In this document: in pieces, positions 16,766 to 25,480 of the stretch | Position numbering within the stretch: position 1 is the first letter of the stretch | Layout of the letters: each line of letters begins with the position of its first letter | From: Vibrio splendidus | GTDB lineage: Bacteria; Pseudomonadota; Gammaproteobacteria; Enterobacterales; Vibrionaceae | DNA length: 64,000 bases | NCBI RefSeq assembly: GCF_003345295.1 | Contig: NZ_CP031055.1 | Location: 62,001-126,000 of the forward strand | Direction of reading: 5' to 3' | Notes under the pieces: generated by a model | What the model was told of the DNA's origin: nothing | The model's input: the letters and a program-made list of their open reading frames with translations, nothing else | Databases searched by the model: none | Position numbers and translations under genes: made by a program

Positions 16766-18145
16766 TTACATGTTCTCTTCAGCAAATTCTGCCAGTCGGC
16801 TTCGTACTACACCATTGAGGTGAATATTGGCACTGCCTTCGAAGTCTTTAAAACGCTCGACCATGTAGGTTAAGCCTGAAGTTACAGGGGTTAAGTAGGA
16901 TGAATCTATCTGAGCTAGGTTTCCTGAACAGACGATCTTGGTGCCTTCACCACAACGGGTGATGATGGTTTTGATTTGTGAAGCGGTGAGGTTCTGACAC
17001 TCATCCAAAAGGACAAAGGCATTTTGAATTGAGCGGCCTCGCATGAAGTTAATCGATTTGAACTGGATATTGGCTTTGTCACAGATGTACTTCATTGACC
17101 CTTCGGTGCAGTGATCGTTCTTGTGCAGAGCTTCCAGTGTATCGGTCACTGCCGCTAACCAAGGCAGCATTTTTTCTTCCTCGGTGCCGGGAAGGAACCC
17201 AATCGACTCACCGATATCGGGCGTGTTTCGGGTTACGATGATCTTATCGAATTGTTTACGCTCTATGGTTTGCTCAAGTGCGGCAGCCATGGCTAACAGT
17301 GTTTTACCACTACCTGCAGCGCCGGTGAGAATCACCAAATCAATATCAGGGTCGAGCAGTGCATCAATCGCCATCCCTTGATAGACATTCTTAGGTGTAA
17401 TGTCCCATGTCTTGCGGTTCATTAACCTTTCTCGACTGAGATCTCTGAGCGTAATGCGTTCGGCCTCAATCTCTTCTACACGACCAGCAAAGTCACTTTC
17501 TTCGTCAATCACATATTGGTTGAGGAAGGTTGGATCGAAAGGTACTCTTGCGAGGGTGTGCAGCGTTTTTCCGCCTAAACTTCTACTCTCGACGTTATCG
17601 ACGCCATCCCAGAATGAGCCTTCGAGTTGTTGAAAGCCTTTAGTGAGGTATTGGATGTCATCAATCAATTGATCAGTTTGATAGTCTTCAACAAAGCGGA
17701 CCCCAGCGCCTTTGGCTCGTAAGCGCATGTTGATGTCTTTAGTGATAAGAACCACTTCGCGTGGTGCGCGTTTGTTTTGAAGGTAAAGAACTGCGTTGAG
17801 GATTCGGTTATCGCCTGCCTTGTCATCGGCGAAGGCTTTGATGCTTTCTTGAAGTTCGTAATCAGCGAGTATTGAAATACTGCCAGATGCGTTTATGTCT
17901 TTAGAAAAAGGAATGCCTTCCGATATTTGGTCTGGTGTGGCTTCCCTGAACAAGTCTTCGAGCGTTCGAATCGCAATTCTCGCATCTCGAGCAACGTCTC
18001 TTTTACTGTCTTTGATTCTGTCGAGTTCTTCTAGCACCGTCATGGGGATAACGACATCGTGCTCTTGGAAAGAAAATATAGCGAAAGGTTCGTGAAGTAG
18101 GATATTAGTGTCTAAAACAAATAGCTTCCGGTTGGTCTCGCCCAT
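16766..18145 (-). CDS. PIN domain-PhoH ATPase fusion (PhoH2-like)
   Basis: This 459-residue cytoplasmic protein has an N-terminal PIN nuclease-like domain (KLFVLDTNILLHEP, with later acidic residues in DNRILNAVLYL). A PhoH ATPase domain follows, with Walker A LTGAAGSGKTLLA (about residues 255-267) and Walker B FVLLDECQNLT. Related PIN-PhoH proteins are reported as RNA helicase/RNases. I chose the start at 18145 because AAGGAG lies 7 bases before that ATG; the frame is open to an earlier ATG at 18184, but that lacks a good ribosome site. It is a single gene, convergent with tldD and divergent from rapA. The substrate is unknown. Confidence 0.92.
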   Translation of the reverse strand: MGETNRKLFVLDTNILLHEPFAIFSFQEHDVVIPMTVLEELDRIKDSKRDVARDARIAIRTLEDLFREATPDQISEGIPFSKDINASGSISILADYELQESIKAFADDKAGDNRILNAVLYLQNKRAPREVVLITKDINMRLRAKGAGVRFVEDYQTDQLIDDIQYLTKGFQQLEGSFWDGVDNVESRSLGGKTLHTLARVPFDPTFLNQYVIDEESDFAGRVEEIEAERITLRDLSRERLMNRKTWDITPKNVYQGMAIDALLDPDIDLVILTGAAGSGKTLLAMAAALEQTIERKQFDKIIVTRNTPDIGESIGFLPGTEEEKMLPWLAAVTDTLEALHKNDHCTEGSMKYICDKANIQFKSINFMRGRSIQNAFVLLDECQNLTASQIKTIITRCGEGTKIVCSGNLAQIDSSYLTPVTSGLTYMVERFKDFEGSANIHLNGVVRSRLAEFAEENM

Positions 18146-18405
18146 AGCATCTCCTTGCCGACGTGCGGCTTGCCTTGCATTCATTGAACGTAGATAAAGC
18201 TCATATAAAGATTAGTATCTCATTCCGGTGATAGTCAACTACTCACCTAAACTTCATCTAGAGAAATATCGCCATATCGTTGTGAATGAATATGGCGTGT
18301 TCATTTAAGAGCAGCAATCTGCTACCTATAGATTAACCATGATTTTTTGACAGTTTGATTGCATTGGCGAAAACAGAAAAAAAGTGTGAAATCATCGCCT
18401 TTAGG

Positions 18406-18421
18406 CGTGACCTAAATCACA
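18406..18421. promoter_or_regulatory. CRP-like site in the phoH-rapA divergent spacer
   Basis: CGTGA, six bases, then TCACA matches the CRP consensus TGTGA-N6-TCACA at 9 of 10 positions. It lies 190 bases before rapA and 260 before the PhoH gene. In the rest of this 465-base non-coding stretch (18146-18610) I see a small GAGCG/CGCTC hairpin near 18540 and AT-rich DNA, but no RNA gene or ORF I can support. Confidence 0.45.
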
Positions 18422-18610
18422 GCATCGAGTAATATTAGCGACCTTTTTCTGCACCATTTTCTTGAGATATTTATTATCGAGAGCGCACTTAAAAAGTGGC
18501 TGCAAACTAGGCATTTTTAGCTATATTTTTAATGCAGGAGCGATAACGCTCTTGTTTAAATTGCAGTTCAAATGACCAAATTCCAACTATAAGATTGAGG
18601 TAGTCGATTC

Positions 18611-21520
18611 ATGACATTTGCTTTGGGGCAACGCTGGATAAGCGATACGGAGAGCGATTTAGGTTTAGGTACCGTTGTAGCAATGGACGCTCGAACAGTG
18701 ACAGTAATGTTTGCAGCATCAGAAGAGAATCGTGTCTATGCACGCACTGATGCTCCCGTAACCCGAGTAACGTTTAATGTTGGCGATGTCATCGAATGCC
18801 AAGAAGGTTGGTCTCTATCTGTCGAAGAAGTTATCGAAGATAAGGGGCTACTGACTTATTTGGGCACTCGTGAAGACACTCAAGAGACAGAGGTGACTCT
18901 GCGTGAAATATTCTTAAGCAACCAGATCCGCTTTAACAAACCACAAGATAAGCTGTACGCAGGTCAAATCGACCGTATGGATAACTTCGTACTGCGTTAC
19001 CGTGCGTTAAGCAATCAATACCAGCAACATAAGAGCCCGATGCGTGGCTTGTGTGGTATGCGCGCTGGTTTGATTCCTCATCAGTTGTACATTGCTCATG
19101 AAGTGGGTCGTCGTCACGCTCCGCGCGTTTTACTAGCTGATGAAGTGGGTCTAGGTAAAACCATTGAAGCAGGCATGATCATTCACCAACAGGTGTTGTC
19201 TGGCCGTGCTGAACGCATTCTGATTGTGGTACCTGAAACTCTGCAACACCAATGGTTAGTAGAGATGATGCGCCGTTTCAACCTGCACTTCTCTATCTTT
19301 GACGAAGAGCGTTGTATTGAAGCCTTCGCGGAGTCAGATAACCCATTTGATACACAGCAATACGTTCTGTGTTCTTTAGATTTCCTACGTAAGAGCCGTA
19401 AGCGCTACGAGCAAGCACTTGAAGGTGAGTGGGATTTGTTGGTTGTCGATGAAGCGCACCACCTTGAGTGGAGCCAAGACAAACCGAGCCGCGAATACCA
19501 AGTGGTTGAAGGATTAGCTGAAAATACTTCTGGCGTACTGCTACTGACAGCAACCCCTGAACAGCTGGGTCGTGAGAGTCACTTTGCACGTCTGCGTCTG
19601 CTTGATCCTGATCGCTTCTACGATTACGAAGCATTCGTTGAAGAAGAAGACCAATATGCCCCTGTTGCTGATGCTGTAACGGCATTGTTCTCTGGCGTGA
19701 AGCTTGAAAACAGCGCGAAGAATCAGATTACAGAGCTTCTATCTGAGCAAGATGTTGAGCCTCTATTCCGCGTTATCGAGGGCGATAGCAGCGAAGAAGA
19801 GCAAGCGTTAGCTCGCCAAGAGCTAATTGATAACCTTATGGATCGCCATGGTACCGGCCGTGTTCTATTCAGAAACACACGTGCTGCAATCAAAGGCTTC
19901 CCTAAGCGTAATGTAAACCTACTGCCGATGGATATTCCAACGCAGTACACAACTTCTATGCGCGTATCAGGCATGATCGGTGGCAAAATGGCTCCCGAAG
20001 CTCGTGCGATGAAGATGCTGTACCCAGAAGAGATCTTCCAAGAGTTTGAAGGTGAAGACTCAAGCTGGTGGCAGTTCGATTCACGTGTGAACTGGTTGAT
20101 TGAAAAGATTCAAGATAAGCGCAGCGAAAAGATCTTAGTGATCGCCTCTCGTGCGAGTACTGCTTTGCAATTAGAGCAAGCACTGCGTGAGCGTGAAGGT
20201 GTGCGTGCAACCGTATTCCATGAAGGCATGTCGATTTTAGAGCGTGATAAAGCGGCGGCTTACTTTGCTCAAGAAGAAGGCGGTGCTCAGGTTCTTATCT
20301 GTAGTGAAATCGGTTCTGAAGGTCGTAACTTCCAATTTGCTAACCAGTTAGTGATGTTCGATCTTCCGTTCAACCCAGATTTGCTTGAGCAACGTATTGG
20401 TCGTTTGGACCGTATCGGTCAACTGCGTGATATCGACATTCACGTTCCTTACCTAAAAGGCACATCGCAAGCGATTCTAGCGCGTTGGTTCGATGAAGGT
20501 CTGAACGCATTTGCAGAGACGTGCCCTACAGGTCGCACGGTTTACGACAAGTACTCTGATGTTCTTATTGAGATGTTGGCTTCTGGTAACACCGAACAAC
20601 TTGATGAAGTGATTGAAGAATCAGCCAAGTTAAATCAAAGCCTAAAATCAGATCTAGAAAAAGGCCGCGATCGCCTATTAGAAATGCACTCAAATGGCGG
20701 CGAAAAAGCGCATGAGATTGCAGAAAAGATCGCGTCGACTGACGGTGATACTAACCTAGTGTCTTTTGCACTGAGTCTGTTCGATACCATTGGTTTGAAC
20801 CAAGACGATAAGGGTGAAAATGCGCTAGTTGTGACGCCATCTGAGCACATGATGGTTCCAAGCTACCCAGGCCTACCTTATGAAGGTGCAACCATCACGT
20901 TTGATCGTGAAACTGCGCTGTCTCGTGAAGACATGAACTTCATTAGCTGGGAACACCCAATGATTCAGGGCGGTATTGATCTGCTATTGAGCGAAGGTGT
21001 GGGTGCATCAGCGGTATCGCTACTGAAAAACAAAGCGCTACCTGTTGGTACTATCCTGCTTGAGCTGGTTTACCTTGTTGATGCACAAGCGCCAAAGCGC
21101 AGCGGTATCAGCCAGTTCTTACCTAAGACGCCGATTCGTTTGATGATGGATGGTCGTGGTAACGATTTATCTGCTCAGGTTGAGTTCGATAGCTTTAACC
21201 GTCAGCTAAGTCCTGTGAACCGTCACTTGGCAAGCAAGTTGGTGAATTCAGTACAGGGTGAAATTCACAAGCTAATTGAAGCCGGTGAGACGCATGTACT
21301 GCCGAAGGTTGAAGAAGTTCGTCAGCAAGCCCAGAAAGATATGCAAACCAACTTGAACGGTGAGCTAGAGCGTCTACAAGCGCTTAAAGCGGTGAACCCT
21401 AACATTCGTGATGAAGAGCTAGAAGTTATCGAAGCTCAAATCAATGAACTGACCGGTTACATCAGTAAAGCTCAGGTTCAGCTGGATTCGTTACGCTTGA
21501 TTGTGGTTTCTCACAACTAA
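18611..21520 (+). CDS. rapA: RNA polymerase-associated ATPase RapA (HepA)
   Basis: This 969-residue protein matches E. coli RapA (968) in size. It has N-terminal Tudor-like domains (FALGQRWISDTESDLGLGTVV...), a Swi2/Snf2 ATPase core with Walker A DEVGLGKTIEAG (about residues 177-188) and a DEAH box in LLVVDEAHHLEWS. The helicase C-terminal motifs are ICSEIGSEGRNFQFA and QRIGRLDRIGQ. RapA binds core RNA polymerase and helps recycle it after transcription, notably at high salt. It is probably a single-gene unit, ending at a strong hairpin at 21559. Confidence 0.98.
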   Translation: MTFALGQRWISDTESDLGLGTVVAMDARTVTVMFAASEENRVYARTDAPVTRVTFNVGDVIECQEGWSLSVEEVIEDKGLLTYLGTREDTQETEVTLREIFLSNQIRFNKPQDKLYAGQIDRMDNFVLRYRALSNQYQQHKSPMRGLCGMRAGLIPHQLYIAHEVGRRHAPRVLLADEVGLGKTIEAGMIIHQQVLSGRAERILIVVPETLQHQWLVEMMRRFNLHFSIFDEERCIEAFAESDNPFDTQQYVLCSLDFLRKSRKRYEQALEGEWDLLVVDEAHHLEWSQDKPSREYQVVEGLAENTSGVLLLTATPEQLGRESHFARLRLLDPDRFYDYEAFVEEEDQYAPVADAVTALFSGVKLENSAKNQITELLSEQDVEPLFRVIEGDSSEEEQALARQELIDNLMDRHGTGRVLFRNTRAAIKGFPKRNVNLLPMDIPTQYTTSMRVSGMIGGKMAPEARAMKMLYPEEIFQEFEGEDSSWWQFDSRVNWLIEKIQDKRSEKILVIASRASTALQLEQALREREGVRATVFHEGMSILERDKAAAYFAQEEGGAQVLICSEIGSEGRNFQFANQLVMFDLPFNPDLLEQRIGRLDRIGQLRDIDIHVPYLKGTSQAILARWFDEGLNAFAETCPTGRTVYDKYSDVLIEMLASGNTEQLDEVIEESAKLNQSLKSDLEKGRDRLLEMHSNGGEKAHEIAEKIASTDGDTNLVSFALSLFDTIGLNQDDKGENALVVTPSEHMMVPSYPGLPYEGATITFDRETALSREDMNFISWEHPMIQGGIDLLLSEGVGASAVSLLKNKALPVGTILLELVYLVDAQAPKRSGISQFLPKTPIRLMMDGRGNDLSAQVEFDSFNRQLSPVNRHLASKLVNSVQGEIHKLIEAGETHVLPKVEEVRQQAQKDMQTNLNGELERLQALKAVNPNIRDEELEVIEAQINELTGYISKAQVQLDSLRLIVVSHN

Positions 21521-21558
21521 GCCAAGAACTCGAATATCGCTAGCTTGACGCTTTAACG

Positions 21559-21589
21559 AAATAAGGCCTTCATCACGAAGGCCTTATTT
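21559..21589. terminator. Bidirectional terminator after rapA
   Basis: AAATAAGGCCTTC (21559-21571) and GAAGGCCTTATTT (21577-21589) form a perfect 13-base stem around ATCAC. It serves rapA and, read from the other side, the Nramp-family gene. Confidence 0.88.
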
Positions 21590-21598
21590 GTATCTGTA

Positions 21599-21658
21599 GC
21601 TTGGTTAACCGTTTGGTTAATAGTTCGTTTAAGAGTTTGGCTAATAATTTGGATAGCT
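21599..21658 (+). repeat. Five degenerate 12-bp tandem repeats at the rapA/Nramp junction
   Basis: Successive 12-mers from 21599 read GCTTGGTTAACC, GTTTGGTTAATA, GTTCGTTTAAGA, GTTTGGCTAATA and ATTTGGATAGCT. The array fills the space from the terminator almost to the stop codon of the minus-strand gene (21661). It is imperfect but in register. Confidence 0.6.
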
Positions 21659-21660
21659 GA

Positions 21661-22941
21661 TTACATCAACCATTTCCACCAAACGAACAGAGCTAAGAAG
21701 CCAAATAGGTAAACCAGACCTGCTACAGACAACCATTTTAGCTTAGTGCCAATCGCAAGCGCTTTAGGTAGCTCTGCTTTGCTCACCAAAATGAAATTCA
21801 GTAATGCGAAGAATGGGGTCGTGATAAAGGCGAGTATCATCGCGAAATCGAGCATTGGCATCAAGGCTGCACTAAAGAACATTACGATTGCTAGCGCAGC
21901 GATAGATACGATGATTACCCACCCTTGTAGCATTCTTGGGCTGCTCTCTTTTTTAAGCAGTAGACGCTGTGATTCAGCAAGTACGCGTGAGTAGCCATCG
22001 ATAACGGTAATGGTACTGCCAAAAATACAGAAGAAGGCGACGATTGCGATCAGTGGACGAGACCATTCACCAATTGTTGAGGCGTAAATACCGACCAACT
22101 GATGAGTGAAGCCAACGCCAGATCGAGATAATTCAACTCCCGAGCCGTGAAGTACCAGAGCACCTAAAGCAACGAATACCAATGCAAGCAATGCCGTACC
22201 AATGTAGCCTACATTGAAATCGAACAGTGCTGATTGAGCGGTCACGTCTTGTTTCTCTTTTTGGCTTTTTAGCCACATAGAAGTGATGCTTGAGATCTCG
22301 ATAGGCGCAGGCATCCAACCCATAGTCACCACGATAAATCCGATAGCTGCCAATGACCAAGGTGATGGTGGCACAAAAGCGGCATCAGGTTCGACTGGAG
22401 AGCCAATAGCAATCGCAACAGCAGCTAAGGTTGTGATGGTCAGGATCGCCATGATCGCTTTAGAGAGAGTGTCGAGCGCGCGGTAATGGCCCGCAAAAAG
22501 AATGATCAAACAGGTCGCTAAAACGATCATGCACAAGGTGCTGGTGGCTAAATCGAAAGGAATAAAGTAACTGAGTAGGCTCGCACTGAATAACAGCAAG
22601 GCTGCGGTATTCACGACTGCGGAAATAGCACTCAGTATCGAAAAGATCACAAGGTATGGGCGGCCTAGGTTAGAGTAACCTTCCACCAAGCTTTGACCCG
22701 TTCCTAGTGTGTATTGGATACCAGCTTTGAAGAACGGGTACTTAAATATGTTTACGAGGATAATAAGCGCGGCTAGCTGCCAACCATAAATCGCACCAGC
22801 CTTGGTTGAGGCTACTAAGTGAGAGCCACCTACAGCTGCTGCGGCCATCATAATGCCTGGGCCAAGAGACTTAATTAAACTTGATAGGGGAGCTGAGGTT
22901 GGTGTTTTTGTGCTGGTAGTTTTAACCGTACTTTCCATCAT
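21661..22941 (-). CDS. Divergent Nramp-family divalent metal transporter
   Basis: This 426-residue inner-membrane protein has about 11 hydrophobic helices in the Nramp/LeuT-like layout. The first helix keeps the family start (SLGPGIMMAAAAVGGSHLVAS), but where classical Mn/Fe carriers have DPGN this protein has VGGS. In helix 6 the usual MPHN-like element reads GWMPAPIEISS. The Asp and Asn metal ligands therefore seem absent, as in some atypical Nramp relatives. The substrate could be another ion or not a transition metal at all. It stands alone, convergent with rapA and divergent from rluA. No Mn or Fur box was recognised upstream. Confidence 0.85.
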   Translation of the reverse strand: MMESTVKTTSTKTPTSAPLSSLIKSLGPGIMMAAAAVGGSHLVASTKAGAIYGWQLAALIILVNIFKYPFFKAGIQYTLGTGQSLVEGYSNLGRPYLVIFSILSAISAVVNTAALLLFSASLLSYFIPFDLATSTLCMIVLATCLIILFAGHYRALDTLSKAIMAILTITTLAAVAIAIGSPVEPDAAFVPPSPWSLAAIGFIVVTMGWMPAPIEISSITSMWLKSQKEKQDVTAQSALFDFNVGYIGTALLALVFVALGALVLHGSGVELSRSGVGFTHQLVGIYASTIGEWSRPLIAIVAFFCIFGSTITVIDGYSRVLAESQRLLLKKESSPRMLQGWVIIVSIAALAIVMFFSAALMPMLDFAMILAFITTPFFALLNFILVSKAELPKALAIGTKLKWLSVAGLVYLFGFLALFVWWKWLM

Positions 22942-23096
22942 TTTTCCTTTGATGCTGACTTCTTATTATCCGTTACCCTATCAATACCATGTTTTGTAAG
23001 GTCGTCAACTTTTATGTACAAAAATGTTGAAAATTGTATTTATTAATAAACGAATCAACCGTAAATTATTTATTCACTAGTAATTAAGAGGCTTTA

Positions 23097-23831
23097 ATGG
23101 CGTTAGAACAGTACACACCACCGCGTGAACCGTGGATTGATATTGTTTATCAAGATGACGATATTCTTGTGGTGAACAAGCCTGCAGGCCTGCTTTCGGT
23201 GCCAGGGAGATTGCCAGAGCATTACGACAGTATGTGGAGTCGGTTGGTTGTCGAATTTGCGGAGATTCAGGTGGTGCATCGACTGGACATGTCGACATCG
23301 GGCTTGATGCTGCTCGCTAAACACAAACAAGCTGAGCGTCATTTGAAGAAGCAATTTCAATATCGACTGACACACAAACTCTATTACGCCCGAGTATGGG
23401 GTTCAGTAGAAGAAGTAGAAGGTTTGATTGATCTGCCGCTCATTTGTGATTGGCCAAATCGACCAAGACAAAAGGTGTGCTTCGAGGATGGCAAGTCATC
23501 ACAGACTCGCTATGTGGTGGAGCGACAAGAGGCTCAAACGGCATTGTTGAAGTTGCTGCCGATCACTGGCCGCTCTCATCAGTTACGTGTTCACTGCATG
23601 GAACTAGGGAATCCAATCGTTGGCGACGAGTTTTATGCAACGCCAGATGCGTTTAACTATAGTGATAGGTTAGCTCTGCACGCGTGTGAACTGAGCTTTT
23701 ATCATCCGGCTAATAATCAGCTTTTCAAAGCCTTTGTTCCGTGTGAATTTTATCCTCAAGCATCACCGCAAATTGAACAGCACTTTGAAATTGCGCCAGA
23801 GCTTCCAGACTACAACAAGCTAAAAGCTTAG
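23097..23831 (+). CDS. rluA: Dual-specificity RNA pseudouridine synthase RluA
   Basis: This 244-residue enzyme has the RluA signatures: VVNKPAGLLSVPGR, the catalytic Asp in VVHRLDMSTSGLMLL (about residue 64), LPLICDWPNRPRQKVC and the conserved PITGRSHQLRVH. RluA isomerises U746 in 23S rRNA and U32 in several tRNAs. The CDWPNRPRQK stretch separates it from RluC/RluD paralogues. It has no S4 domain, as expected. The next gene starts 34 bases after its stop and may share its mRNA. Confidence 0.93.
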   Translation: MALEQYTPPREPWIDIVYQDDDILVVNKPAGLLSVPGRLPEHYDSMWSRLVVEFAEIQVVHRLDMSTSGLMLLAKHKQAERHLKKQFQYRLTHKLYYARVWGSVEEVEGLIDLPLICDWPNRPRQKVCFEDGKSSQTRYVVERQEAQTALLKLLPITGRSHQLRVHCMELGNPIVGDEFYATPDAFNYSDRLALHACELSFYHPANNQLFKAFVPCEFYPQASPQIEQHFEIAPELPDYNKLKA

Positions 23832-23865
23832 AATGGTTAAATCAATACCAATACAAGGACGTACA

Positions 23866-24828
23866 ATGCGGAAGTTGAAAGTGGTCTTTCTCGACAGAGC
23901 CACCATCCCATCTCAAATTCATTTAAAACCTATCAGCTTTGAACATCAGTGGGTTGAGTATGATTTTACTTCGCCGGAGCAAGTGTCTGAACGAATGGAA
24001 GGCGCTGATGTGGTTATTACCAATAAGGTGGTGCTCAACGAATCGAATTTAGCTCAAGCACAACAGCTTAAGCTAATAGCCGTTTCAGCAACAGGTGTGA
24101 ATAATGTCGATGTTGGCTACTGTAAGAGTAACAATATCGCAGTGACAAACGTGCAAGGCTACGCGACTCAATCGGTACCTGAACATGTTATCGCGATGCT
24201 GTTTACGTTAAAGCGAAACCTCATTGGTTATCATCAAGACATCGAGGCCGGCGAATGGCAAAAGGACAAACAGTTCTGCTTTTTCACCCATCCAATCCAA
24301 GATGTTGCAGGCAGCACATTAGGTTTAATGGGTAGCGGCAGCTTAGGGCAAGCGACCGCGATATTGGCCAAAGCGATTGGTATGAACGTAATTTTTGCTG
24401 AGCGCAAAGGGGCAGATTCTTGTCGAGAAGGGTATCTACCTTTTGATACGGTGTTACAACAAGCAGATGCGATCAGCTTGCATTGCCCGTTGACCGAAGC
24501 GACTCGAAATCTGATTTCGAAGCGAGAGCTTACAATGATGAAACCAAGTGCGGTGCTAATTAATGCTGGCCGTGGTGGATTAGTCGATGAGCAAGCCTTG
24601 GTCGAAGCATTGATAAATCATGAGATTGCGGGCGCGGGCATGGATGTGTTCACACAAGAGCCTGCAGATACTTCGAATCCGTTGTTAGCGAATAGCCACT
24701 TGCCGAATTTATTGTTAACGCCACACGTAGCGTGGGGCAGTGACAGCTCAATTCAAAAGCTTTCCGATATTCTGATGGATAACATTGATGCGTTTGTTGA
24801 AGGGAAGCCACAGAATCTCGTGAGTTAA
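23866..24828 (+). CDS. D-2-hydroxyacid dehydrogenase (HprA-like)
   Basis: This 320-residue NAD-dependent enzyme has the Rossmann motif GLMGSGSLGQA (about residues 141-151). The catalytic set is Arg in INAGRGGLVDEQAL, Glu in DVFTQEP and His in LTPHVAWGS. It resembles glycerate/hydroxypyruvate dehydrogenases, which reduce 2-keto acids such as hydroxypyruvate or glyoxylate; the exact substrate is unknown. The start at 23866 has an AAGGAC site 7 bases before it; an in-frame ATG at 23833 would add 11 residues. It follows rluA closely and ends at a terminator shared with uspA. Confidence 0.88.
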   Translation: MRKLKVVFLDRATIPSQIHLKPISFEHQWVEYDFTSPEQVSERMEGADVVITNKVVLNESNLAQAQQLKLIAVSATGVNNVDVGYCKSNNIAVTNVQGYATQSVPEHVIAMLFTLKRNLIGYHQDIEAGEWQKDKQFCFFTHPIQDVAGSTLGLMGSGSLGQATAILAKAIGMNVIFAERKGADSCREGYLPFDTVLQQADAISLHCPLTEATRNLISKRELTMMKPSAVLINAGRGGLVDEQALVEALINHEIAGAGMDVFTQEPADTSNPLLANSHLPNLLLTPHVAWGSDSSIQKLSDILMDNIDAFVEGKPQNLVS

Positions 24829-24864
24829 TTCACAGTAAGCGGTTATACGCTCAGCTTCAGACAT

Positions 24865-24895
24865 AAAAAAGGTTGGCTTTGAGCCAACCTTTTTA
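24865..24895. terminator. Bidirectional terminator between dehydrogenase and uspA-like gene
   Basis: AAAAAGGTTGGC and GCCAACCTTTTT pair around TTTGA, with A and T flanks on both sides. The same stem core (GGTTGGC/GCCAACC) is used at the end of the leu operon near 46590. Confidence 0.9.
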
Positions 24896-24939
24896 GATGT
24901 TTTGTCTGTAGTTCGACTTAGCTTATCTGCCAGAAGCCA

Positions 24940-25377
24940 TTAGCCTTGAGGTTTGATGACCAATACATTGATTGGTGAATTCTGTACGACTTTACTCGCC
25001 ACTGAACCCAGTACCACTTTGTCGATTTTCGAGCGCTTATGACTAGGCATCACAATCAGGTCTGCCCCAAGCTTTTCTGCGTAATCTAGAATCGTTGTGT
25101 AGGTTTTACCTTCTGCAACGTGAACCTTATAAACTACTTCATCGTCGATGTACTTGTCTGCAAACTCTTTCAGCTGATTTTTCACATCGAGCTTCATTTG
25201 GTTTGCTGCATCTTTCGGGAAGTAAGACGCAACCATCGACATGTGAATGCCCGGCAATACGTTCAAGATGTGGATTTCAGCATTACTGTGCTTTGCGTGC
25301 CATACCGCTAATTCAACAGCTTTGTCAGAAAAGCCTTTGTCGTTAAGATCAACAGGAACAAGGATTTGTTTATACAT
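24940..25377 (-). CDS. Universal stress protein, UspA family
   Basis: This 145-residue single-domain Usp begins MYKQILVPVDLNDKGFSDKAV and ends NSPINVLVIKPQG. The ATP-binding signature of the MJ0577 class is G-2x-G-9x-G(S/T). Here the segment reads MPSHKRSKIDKVVLGSVAS, so the first two glycines are replaced by Pro and Lys, which suggests the non-ATP-binding UspA class. It lies directly after the TRAP permease gene on the same strand, a common arrangement for TRAP systems where a Usp protein is part of the operon. Confidence 0.92.
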   Translation of the reverse strand: MYKQILVPVDLNDKGFSDKAVELAVWHAKHSNAEIHILNVLPGIHMSMVASYFPKDAANQMKLDVKNQLKEFADKYIDDEVVYKVHVAEGKTYTTILDYAEKLGADLIVMPSHKRSKIDKVVLGSVASKVVQNSPINVLVIKPQG

Positions 25378-25480
25378 GTGTTTTTCTCTTTTTTATCAGC
25401 GCTTAGTATTGACCAAGCGCTGTGATTATCCTTTCCATGTAATAAAGCCAAATAGAGTGAGCACTACTTGGCTCTATCCA

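Noticed and set aside
18347..18352. TTGACA as the -35 box of a rapA promoter
   Set aside because: No acceptable -10 box lies 16-18 bases downstream.
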